Assembly: GCF_002440635.1 (NCBI RefSeq)
Contig: NZ_DJUW01000026.1
Coordinates: forward strand, 52,068-116,067
From: Novosphingobium sp. UBA6272
GTDB taxonomy: Bacteria > Pseudomonadota > Alphaproteobacteria > Sphingomonadales > Sphingomonadaceae
Direction: 5' to 3'
Length of the DNA: 64,000 bases
Shown: piece by piece, positions 39,456 through 46,451 of the stretch
Numbering within the stretch: the first letter of the stretch is position 1
Layout of the letters: each line of letters starts with the position of its first letter
Position numbers and translations under genes: made by a program
The notes under the pieces: model-generated
The model's database searches: none
What the model was told of the DNA's origin: nothing
The model's input: only the letters and a program-made list of their open reading frames with translations

Positions 39456-40529
39456 TTAGTTGATGATTGCGCGGAAGCGCAGAGTGCGGGTTGCCCCGGC
39501 CACGACGTTGCTCAGCGAACCGCTGACCGTGGTCGTGCCGCTGTTGTAGCTGCCACCGGCGCTGCCGTCGGAGTTGCAGACCCCGCTGGTCACCGTACCG
39601 TCGACAAAGATCCCGTAACCGGAATCGTAAGTCACCGTAGCCGGCAGCGGGTCAGAGACGGCCACACTGCTGGCAGTCGCGCTGCCCGCGGCGTTGGCAA
39701 CCGAGATGCAGTACTCGACCGTCGCGCCCGGAATCGCCTTGGGATTGGTGGTTCCGTTCAGCGGATCGCTGATGATTTTGCTGGTCTTCAGCACGGTCAA
39801 CGCAGCAGCCAGAACGGTGTAATCGTCCTTGGCCGAGTGCGCGGCATCGCGGGCACCATCGGTGGCGCCGGCAACATCGGCGAACACGGTATCGACGAAG
39901 TTTGGATCAACTTCGTTGAGCGCGCCGGTGTTGGTCTGGCTGAGCGCCGCGCCAACACTACCCGAAGCCCCACTTTCCCGGCTGGCAGCAGTAAGCGTGA
40001 CCGCGGCAACCGCACCAGTGGAAAGGCCAAGCGGCACATCAGCCACAACAAACACGGTTCTTGAAAGATCCGCACCGAGCTCATCGAGATAGGTGACTTC
40101 GGTGTCACCGGCATTGAAGGTGCCGCTGTTGTCCGTATCGACATAGATCTTGACGTTGGTCACGTCGAAGCTGTCGGTGTTTGAGTGCGCGCCAGCGCCG
40201 CCCACTTGCTGCGCGGCGGTCAGCGCGAAGTCGAGCGTGGCGTTCGAGTTGTTGGTCACCGTGAAGGTGGTCACCGCCTGGGTCTGGCCCGGCGAAACCT
40301 GCGTGGTGGTGGTGCCGACTTCAGCCACGGTCACGTTGACCTTGCGGTCAACCTTGAAGCTGTTCGATGCCCCCGTAGCGGTCTGCGAAACACCGCCGAC
40401 CTGGTAGTTCACGGTTACCGAGTTGGTGATGGTCGTGCCCGACGCCGTTCCACTCGCCAGCGCCGGTGTGGCGCTGAAAACGGCGACAGCAGCACCGACC
40501 GTCCCAAGCAGTCTGCTATACCCTTTCAT
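39456..40529 (-). CDS. DUF11-type exported protein
   Basis: 357 residues. The ATG at 40529 is preferred over the one at 40535 because AAGAAGGGA then has proper spacing. Signal peptide ends near PALASG (residue 25). The N-terminal module TITNSVTVNY with SNSFKV and VTNNSNATLDFAL matches neighbours. A loop DTDNSGTFNAGD (131-142) looks calcium-binding. A C-terminal DUF11 domain from about 235 has SDPLNGTTNPKAIPGATVEYC and SDPLPATVTY and ends at the last strand VVAGATRTLRFRAIIN. Third structural-type protein of the cluster; function unknown. Confidence 0.75.
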   Translation of the reverse strand: MKGYSRLLGTVGAAVAVFSATPALASGTASGTTITNSVTVNYQVGGVSQTATGASNSFKVDRKVNVTVAEVGTTTTQVSPGQTQAVTTFTVTNNSNATLDFALTAAQQVGGAGAHSNTDSFDVTNVKIYVDTDNSGTFNAGDTEVTYLDELGADLSRTVFVVADVPLGLSTGAVAAVTLTAASRESGASGSVGAALSQTNTGALNEVDPNFVDTVFADVAGATDGARDAAHSAKDDYTVLAAALTVLKTSKIISDPLNGTTNPKAIPGATVEYCISVANAAGSATASSVAVSDPLPATVTYDSGYGIFVDGTVTSGVCNSDGSAGGSYNSGTTTVSGSLSNVVAGATRTLRFRAIIN

Positions 40530-40564
40530 GTTCATTCCCTTCTTCTCACTGGCCGAATGAAGAC

Positions 40565-40582
40565 CCGTCCCGGCCGAGACGG
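40565..40582 (-). promoter_or_regulatory. Small intercistronic hairpin
   Basis: On the minus strand CCGTCTC and GGGACGG pair (one G-U) around GGCC, 36 nt before the 357-residue protein start. It may mark an mRNA processing or attenuation point within the DUF11 cluster. Confidence 0.4.
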
Positions 40583-40593
40583 TTCACCGCTTT

Positions 40594-41073
40594 TCAGCGG
40601 ACGATTGCGTTGTAGGAGAGCGCCCCGCTGGCACCCGGCGCGACGACGCCGAGCACCCAGCGCAGGTGCGTTACATCTGCGGCCGTAGCCGGACGGGTTC
40701 CGCCCTTGCCGTCACTGACGGTCAGGGTGGAAAGCTTGCCCCAGGTCTTGCCGCCGTCGACCGAAACGGTCTGGGCATCAGCCCCATCGCTCGCAAGGGC
40801 GACCCCGTTCGGTACCGGGTTGGTAACAACGAAGTTGCGCACGGTTTCGGTCGAGGCGTTGCGATACTTGGTGGTGAAAAGCAGCTTGTCACCGGGGACC
40901 ACGACCTTCGGGTCTTCCAGCTGGTGCTTCTCTTTCCCGTTCTCGACGATGACCTTATCGACCTTGACCACGCCGATCAGCTCGATCGGCTGTGCGGCCT
41001 GCGCCGAAACACTCATCGCTGATCCAGCGAACGCGAGGGTAACGGCAACTTTGGCAATCCAGTTGCGGATCAT
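40594..41073 (-). CDS. Small exported DUF11-like protein
   Basis: 159 residues from the ATG at 41073; the GTG just before it sits too close to the GAGGAG ribosome site. Signal peptide to about residue 27 (SAQAA). The mature part is essentially one immunoglobulin-like module: VVPGDKLLFTTKYRNASTE, then FVVTNPVPNGV and an end VVAPGASGALSYNAIVR that matches the C-terminal strand of the neighbours. It is the minimal unit of the cluster. It lies 11 nt after the preceding gene, so the two are surely co-transcribed. Function unknown. Confidence 0.75.
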   Translation of the reverse strand: MIRNWIAKVAVTLAFAGSAMSVSAQAAQPIELIGVVKVDKVIVENGKEKHQLEDPKVVVPGDKLLFTTKYRNASTETVRNFVVTNPVPNGVALASDGADAQTVSVDGGKTWGKLSTLTVSDGKGGTRPATAADVTHLRWVLGVVAPGASGALSYNAIVR

Positions 41074-41084
41074 CACGGCTCTCC

Positions 41085-42074
41085 TCAGTTGATCTTGACG
41101 TTGAACTTGACGACCTTGGTCGTGCCCCCGGCAACCGTGCCAAGGTTCACGTCGATCCCGGTTCCGCTGGCGGTGCCGGCATCGGCATCTGCCGCGTCGG
41201 TCAGAGCCGCGGCATCGAGGGTCATCGTGCTCGCTTCGTAGGTCGTCCCGGTGGGATAGGCGTCGGTTACGTGCAGGTTCTCGACCTGGCCCGTGCCGTT
41301 GACCGTTGCGGTCAGGGTGTAGGTCACGACTGCACCCGGAACCGGCTGGCTGCCACCGAACGGATCGGCGATCGAGGCCGCCTTGGTCAGCGAGACGGTC
41401 GCCAATGTAGCGATCAACGAATCGAAAGCATTGTCATCGGCGCCCGAAGATCCGACCACGGCATCGCCGCCGCCAGCGCCCTGGCCCGCAAAGGCGGTTC
41501 CCGGGGTACCGGTCCCAGTCACCGCGCTGGCGGTAAGCTCGACCTGGCTGGTCTGGCCATCGGTGGCGGTCGTCGGCAGGCTGACAATAACGAACACCGT
41601 CAGCGAACCGTCTGCAGCGATCGAAGGGGTCGGCGAGCCGCTCGGAAGGACTGCATCGACGCCTGGATCGTAAGTGCCGTTGCCATTGCTATCGATCACT
41701 ACCTGCTGGACGGTCGCATCGAACTGGTTTCCGGCGACGGCAGGGTTGATGGCGAGGTTGAAGGCTTCGGGGCCATTTCCGGTATTGGTCACCGAATAGG
41801 CCAGGACAGCCGTGCCTGATCCGGCACTGACAGGGGTCGAGGTCAAGCCGGCCACGGCCACGTCAAGCAGCTCGTCAACCCGAACCGTCACGGTGTTGGA
41901 CTGGACCGTTCCGCTGGCCGTACCCGATGTGTAGGTTGCCGAAGCGGTGTTTTCGATCAGAGTACCGGCGCTGACGCCGGTAGCCTGGGCCATTTGCGGT
42001 ACCGCAAGGGCTGCGATCGCAAGAGCAAGCGCGCTTGATGCCCTGCCCAACTCAAACCTGTTTGTACATTTCAT
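41085..42074 (-). CDS. DUF11-type exported protein with calcium-type loop
   Basis: 329 residues from the ATG at 42074, which has AGGGA at proper spacing. Signal peptide to about residue 32 (AQATG). The first module has LIENTASATYTS, QSNTVTVRVDE and YSVTNTGNGPEAFNLAI. A DSNGNGTYDPGVD loop (128-140) has the Asp/Asn/Gly spacing of thrombospondin-3/dockerin-like calcium loops. The C-terminal DUF11 module from about 235 (TKAASIADPFGG, PVPGAVVTYTLT, VTDAYPTGTTY) ends VAGGTTKVVKFNVKIN. It closely parallels the 357-residue neighbour in order of modules. Confidence 0.75.
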   Translation of the reverse strand: MKCTNRFELGRASSALALAIAALAVPQMAQATGVSAGTLIENTASATYTSGTASGTVQSNTVTVRVDELLDVAVAGLTSTPVSAGSGTAVLAYSVTNTGNGPEAFNLAINPAVAGNQFDATVQQVVIDSNGNGTYDPGVDAVLPSGSPTPSIAADGSLTVFVIVSLPTTATDGQTSQVELTASAVTGTGTPGTAFAGQGAGGGDAVVGSSGADDNAFDSLIATLATVSLTKAASIADPFGGSQPVPGAVVTYTLTATVNGTGQVENLHVTDAYPTGTTYEASTMTLDAAALTDAADADAGTASGTGIDVNLGTVAGGTTKVVKFNVKIN

Positions 42075-42115
42075 CTCAATTTCCCTTATCAATGCCCATG
42101 ATCTAATTGTTTTTA

Positions 42116-44134
42116 TTAATTAACTGTGCCGCGAAAGCGGAGCGCAAAGGCTGCACCCGAAGCCAACGACGATGCCGATCCGGAAATGGTGGTGCCCGAA
42201 ATTGCGGCACCGAACGGGTCGGTCTCGTCGGCCCCGGTGTTGTTGTCGTCTTCACTGGTTGGGCTGCCGGTGCAGCTGTTCGCGGTCTGCAGCGTGCCGA
42301 CCGAATAGGTGAAGCCAGTGGGCAGCGCGTCCGAAGCGGTCAGGTTGGTCAGCGCGGCCGGCCCGGTGTTCGCGACCAGGATGCAGTATTCTACCAGCGC
42401 ACCGGGGATCGCCTTGGGGAAGCTGGTACCGTTGACCGGATCGCTGATCACGGCCGAGGCTTTGCTGACGTTCAGCACCGCGCGCGGAGTGCAGAAGGTG
42501 ATGTCGTGGATTGTTATCCCCTGCTGCCCCGGATTGGCCGGCGCAAGCGAGTGGTTGCCATAGTTGACCACAATCTGGTCGATCGGCGCGCTGAACGTGA
42601 CGACCACGTTGCCGTTCGCCGATGCATCCGCCGAGGTCACATCGCCATAAGCGCTGTTTCCTATGACATAGTTGGAGGAGCCGTTGGTCAGCGTCGGATT
42701 TACGGCCGAGCCATTATAATAGCCGACCACCGTAACCTTGTCGGCGAACTGGCCCGCGGCATAGTCGACATCGAAGATCCGGAACTGGGCGCCGGGCACG
42801 GCTGTGCCGAGGTTGATGGTGGTCTGGACGGTCTGGCTGGAATTTGCCATATCGACCAGCTGCATCAGCGAGCTTTGGACTGGTGAAAATCCTCCGGTAA
42901 CAGTCGTCTGTTCGGCTGGTGATTGTCCGCCAAGCGCCGCGTTGTTGAGGAATACGGCTGGATTGGTGATCGAAAAGCCGACTGTGCCGATCCCGGTAAT
43001 CGAATAATTGTTCGACAGTGTGCCGGCGGTCCAGGTTTGCGCGTCCCAGTCGAACAGCAGGGTCCCAACCGGGCAAGACAGGGTCGGCGCGATACCGGCC
43101 GAGCGGGTCGAAGTGGCGGTGAAGGCGATGCTGGCATAATCGTCTTCGCTGGTTACGCCGTTGTTGGGCGTAGAGTTGCTGTCACCAACCGAAGAAGCGG
43201 TAACCTCTGCCGTATTGGTGACCGTGACGCCGCTATTGGCGGTGACGGTTACCGTGATAGTCAGACTGGCATTCTGCCCCGGGGCAAGCGTGCCAACGGA
43301 CCAATCGCCCGTGCTGCTATTGTATGTGCCAGTGCCGGAGGCGCTGACGAAGCTGACCCCACTTGGCAACACATCGCGCACCACGATGCCGCTGGCTGAA
43401 CTGGTCGATCCGGCGGCATTGGCGACTGTCAGGGTATAGGTAACATTCGAACCGGTGGCCGGAGCCGTGGTGCTGACGGCCTTGGCAAGCGACAAATTGG
43501 CAAAGGGACCGGCTTGAGTCAGGTAAAGGTCGGCCTGGAAGAAGGTTCCGCTATCGCCGTTGGCATTGTCGCAAATTTCCAGTGTCCAGGTGCCGTTGGC
43601 ATTCTGGCCATCGAACGCGCTTAGGGCCGACAGCGGCCGGAAACTGGCGCTGTAGGGCGGGACGACGGTTGTTGCGGTGGCGGTTGACGCAGTGTTGTAG
43701 GTCGAGACCGAAGCCGCCGCCTCGTCATCAAACGTCAGATTGAAATTGTCGACATTGCCGCCCTGGCTGGCTGTAAGCTGAACTCGGGTCCCGGTTGGGG
43801 AAACCAGATACACCTCGATGTCCGCACGCCAGGTGTGCGCCATCAGCAACCCTAAATTGACATCCGAGACGGTGTAACTCGTGCCGACAGCAAAGGTGCG
43901 CGTGAAGCGCGCCGTGCAGGGCGTGGCCGTCTCGTTGATCCCGTTGGTCGCGCTGTCGGTTGTGTTGGAGTATTGGTTGACCGTCTGGGCCAGCGCAGCG
44001 GAGGGCGACATCAGCAGTCCTGCAAGCAGGCACAAGCCTGCCATCACTGCGTGAAGTGCAAGTTTGGCTTTGCCGAGATTCAGGTGCGAGAGCGACCCCA
44101 TGAAAGGTCTAATGACCGAAACTGGTAAATCCAT
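42116..44134 (-). CDS. P-domain and DUF11 exported protein
   Basis: 672 residues. A hydrophobic segment at about 28-48 ends with ALAQ, so the signal peptide is long or the start is the ATG at 44101. A proprotein-convertase P-like domain lies at about 85-210 (VNLGLLMAHTWRADIEVYLVSP, GTWTLEICDN), DUF11 at about 212-325, a beta module with two Cys at about 345-545 (FDWDAQTWTAG, FRIFDVDYAAGQF) and a second DUF11 at about 548-672 (SDPVNGTSFPKAIPGALVEYC) ending FALRFRGTVN. No protease domain accompanies the P domain. First gene of the cluster, 159 nt from the divergent PilZ gene. Confidence 0.75.
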   Translation of the reverse strand: MDLPVSVIRPFMGSLSHLNLGKAKLALHAVMAGLCLLAGLLMSPSAALAQTVNQYSNTTDSATNGINETATPCTARFTRTFAVGTSYTVSDVNLGLLMAHTWRADIEVYLVSPTGTRVQLTASQGGNVDNFNLTFDDEAAASVSTYNTASTATATTVVPPYSASFRPLSALSAFDGQNANGTWTLEICDNANGDSGTFFQADLYLTQAGPFANLSLAKAVSTTAPATGSNVTYTLTVANAAGSTSSASGIVVRDVLPSGVSFVSASGTGTYNSSTGDWSVGTLAPGQNASLTITVTVTANSGVTVTNTAEVTASSVGDSNSTPNNGVTSEDDYASIAFTATSTRSAGIAPTLSCPVGTLLFDWDAQTWTAGTLSNNYSITGIGTVGFSITNPAVFLNNAALGGQSPAEQTTVTGGFSPVQSSLMQLVDMANSSQTVQTTINLGTAVPGAQFRIFDVDYAAGQFADKVTVVGYYNGSAVNPTLTNGSSNYVIGNSAYGDVTSADASANGNVVVTFSAPIDQIVVNYGNHSLAPANPGQQGITIHDITFCTPRAVLNVSKASAVISDPVNGTSFPKAIPGALVEYCILVANTGPAALTNLTASDALPTGFTYSVGTLQTANSCTGSPTSEDDNNTGADETDPFGAAISGTTISGSASSLASGAAFALRFRGTVN

Positions 44135-44293
44135 CGTTAAACCCGCTAAATTAGGGTAATCTTGAACTAGGGATTATCCAGCAAATCGTCCGCGCTGCCG
44201 GCACCGAGATGGCGAGTTTGCGGTAGGCGAATAAGGAGAATTTCCGGAACGCGGTTACGAATTGGAAACCGATCGGGCGTTAGTTCCCGGGCC
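44135..44293. promoter_or_regulatory. Divergent promoter region, DUF11 cluster / PilZ gene
   Basis: This 159-nt gap separates two divergent starts. It is less GC-rich near 44135-44190 (TAAATTAGGGTAATC, ATTATCC). No operator palindrome or clear ribosome site was found for either gene, and I cannot assign promoter boxes. Confidence 0.4.
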
Positions 44294-44626
44294 ATGCTGA
44301 TGAACCAGATTTCCCCTGTCCCGACACACGAGGCAAGCTCCAATCGCGCCAGCCAGCGCGCCACGCTGTGCATCCGCTGCGAGGTCCGTCAGGGCACGCG
44401 TCCTTGGCAAATGGTTGTTCTGGATGACTTATCACCCAAGGGATTCCGGATTTCCGGGCTCGCTCACGCCGATCAAGCCAAGCCGCTGTCGATCCGCTTG
44501 CCGCGGATGCAGCTCCTCACAGCGCGGCTCTGCTGGGTCGCCGGACCAGTTGTCGGCTGCGAATTTACCGCCCCATTGCACGTCGCTGTGTTTGAACACC
44601 TGGTGCGTAAAGCTCAGACAAATTGA
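44294..44626 (+). CDS. PilZ-domain protein, c-di-GMP-binding type
   Basis: 110 residues, essentially one PilZ domain. The two c-di-GMP motifs are intact: RxxxR as RASQR (18-22) and DxSxxG as DLSPKG (45-50). Family members bind cyclic di-GMP and change surface behaviour, exopolysaccharide or motility by protein contact. It is divergent from the exported DUF11 cluster, so a link to surface-structure control is plausible but unproven. It ends 5 nt before the converging lpdA stop. Confidence 0.85.
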   Translation: MLMNQISPVPTHEASSNRASQRATLCIRCEVRQGTRPWQMVVLDDLSPKGFRISGLAHADQAKPLSIRLPRMQLLTARLCWVAGPVVGCEFTAPLHVAVFEHLVRKAQTN

Positions 44627-44631
44627 GCCGA

Positions 44632-46044
44632 TCAGATGTGCAGCGCGCGGCCGTAGGCGGCGAGCACCGATTCGTGCATCATTTCCGATAGCGTCGGGTG
44701 CGGGAAGACCGTGGCCATCAGTTCGGCCTCGGTGGTTTCCAGCGTCTTGCCGACGACATAGCCCTGAATCAACTCGGTCACTTCGGCCCCGACCATGTGT
44801 GCGCCGAGCAATTCGCCAGTCTTGGCGTCGAACACCGTCTTGATGAAGCCCTCGGCCTCGCCCAGCGCGATCGCCTTGCCGTTGCCGATGAACGGGAAAG
44901 TCCCGGCCTTGACCGTGTAGCCGGCCTCCTTGGCCCTGGCTTCGGTCAGCCCGACCGAGGCGACCTGCGGGTGGCAATAGGTGCAGCCCGGGATATTGCG
45001 GCGGTCCATCGCATGGGGGTGGACTTCCTTGTTGCCGAGCTCCCGGGCGATGCTTTCCGCCGCAATCACGCCTTCGTGGCTGGCCTTGTGCGCCAGCCAG
45101 GGTCCCGGGGTGACATCGCCGATCGCCCAGACCCCGGGCACATTGGTGCGGCCATAGTCGTCGATTGCAATGATTCCGCGTTCGGCTTTGATTCCAAGTG
45201 TTTCAAGGCCAATGTTCTCAGTGTTTGGAACAATCCCGACCGCGACGATCACGTGGCTGAAGTCCGATGTGGCGAGCTTGCCGTCCTTGCCCTTGATCGC
45301 GGCCTTGATCCCGCTGGCAGTGACGTCGATCTTTTCGACCCCGGCGCCGGTCAGGATCGTCATGCCCTGCTTCTTCAGCGCCTTTTCGAGGAAAGCGGAG
45401 ACATCGGCATCCTCTACGGGCACGATCCGGTCCATCATCTCAACGACGGTAACTTCGGCGCCCATATCGTTGTAGAAGCTGGCAAATTCGATCCCGATCG
45501 CGCCCGATCCGATCACCAGCAGTTTTGACGGCATTTCCTTCGGCGTCATCGCGTGGCGATAGGTCCAGACCCGATTGCCATCGGCCTTGGCGAAGGGCAG
45601 GTCGCGCGCCCGCGCGCCGGTGGCGACGATGATGTGTTTGGCGGTGAGGTTCTCGGTGCCCTTGTCGCCCTTGACCTCGAGCTTGCCGGGCGCGAGCAGC
45701 TTGCCCTCACCCATGAACACCGCGATCTTGTTCTTCTTCATCAGGTGCGTGACGCCCTGGTTGAGTTGCTTGGCCACCCCGCGGCTGCGTGCGACCACGG
45801 CATGCAGGTCGGCGCTGATCTTCTCGGCTGCGAGGCCATAGTCCTTGGCGTGGCTCATGTAGTGAAAGATCTCGGCCGAACGCAGCAGCGCCTTGGTCGG
45901 AATGCAGCCCCAGTTGAGGCAGATCCCGCCAAGGTTCTCGCGCTCGACAATCGCGGTCTTCAGCCCCAGCTGCGCCGCCCTGATCGCCGCGACATAGCCG
46001 CCGGGGCCGGAACCGAGGACGATGAGGTCATATTGATCAGACAT
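44632..46044 (-). CDS. lpdA: Dihydrolipoyl dehydrogenase (E3)
   Basis: 470 residues. FAD enzyme re-oxidising dihydrolipoamide in 2-oxoacid dehydrogenase complexes. FAD loop GSGPGGYVAA (11-20), redox disulfide Cys42/Cys47 in GGICLNWGCIPTK, NAD loop VIGSGAIGIEFASFY, and the C-terminal catalytic His-Glu pair in FPHPTLSEMMHES. It lies downstream of pdhC with a small membrane protein between, so it is probably the pyruvate dehydrogenase E3. Confidence 0.97.
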   Translation of the reverse strand: MSDQYDLIVLGSGPGGYVAAIRAAQLGLKTAIVERENLGGICLNWGCIPTKALLRSAEIFHYMSHAKDYGLAAEKISADLHAVVARSRGVAKQLNQGVTHLMKKNKIAVFMGEGKLLAPGKLEVKGDKGTENLTAKHIIVATGARARDLPFAKADGNRVWTYRHAMTPKEMPSKLLVIGSGAIGIEFASFYNDMGAEVTVVEMMDRIVPVEDADVSAFLEKALKKQGMTILTGAGVEKIDVTASGIKAAIKGKDGKLATSDFSHVIVAVGIVPNTENIGLETLGIKAERGIIAIDDYGRTNVPGVWAIGDVTPGPWLAHKASHEGVIAAESIARELGNKEVHPHAMDRRNIPGCTYCHPQVASVGLTEARAKEAGYTVKAGTFPFIGNGKAIALGEAEGFIKTVFDAKTGELLGAHMVGAEVTELIQGYVVGKTLETTEAELMATVFPHPTLSEMMHESVLAAYGRALHI

Positions 46045-46052
46045 AAGACACC

Positions 46053-46451
46053 CTAAACACCTGCTCTTTCAGGCTTGAAAACGAGGAACCAACCGGCAAT
46101 TGCGAAGGCATTGGCAGCAAGCAGGATCGGAATTCCGAGGAAGATCACACCAAATGCCCCGCCCCCAGTGAACAGGACAAGCCCGACACACAGCGCGATC
46201 GCATTTGCCAGTCCAGCCAAATGCCACAGCCCGAAATCCTGAAAATCACGCGCCAAGCGATAGACCAACAAAGCGACAGGCAAGCCGATCAGGAAACTTC
46301 CAGCAAAAGCCAAGCCCATGTACACGGTGGCGGCCGACAGGATGTAGTCCGGATCGCCGCCGCTGGTCAGGAGAACTGTCATCGGCAGCCCGGAAAGCAC
46401 GGAAGCAATCGTCGCGGTCAGCGCCATCCTGACTGCGACAATGCGTTTCAC
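46053..46451 (-). CDS. Small integral membrane protein
   Basis: 132 residues with four hydrophobic segments (about 9-30, 40-62, 75-95, 98-125). It begins at a GTG that overlaps the pdhC stop as GTGA, the arrangement used by other coupled genes here, and ends 8 nt before lpdA. I do not recognise the family. Position between E2 and E3 genes suggests co-expression but not a role in the complex. Confidence 0.7.
   Translation of the reverse strand: MKRIVAVRMALTATIASVLSGLPMTVLLTSGGDPDYILSAATVYMGLAFAGSFLIGLPVALLVYRLARDFQDFGLWHLAGLANAIALCVGLVLFTGGGAFGVIFLGIPILLAANAFAIAGWFLVFKPERAGV

Noticed and set aside
34354..44134. Classical chaperone-usher or type V secretion operon
   Set aside because: No PapD-like chaperone, no usher or POTRA/TpsB signature was seen, so the DUF11 cluster was not given either label.
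44167..44373. 68-codon minus-strand frame upstream of the DUF11 cluster
   Set aside because: It overlaps the PilZ gene start, has no ribosome site and no recognisable motif; more likely part of the divergent promoter region.
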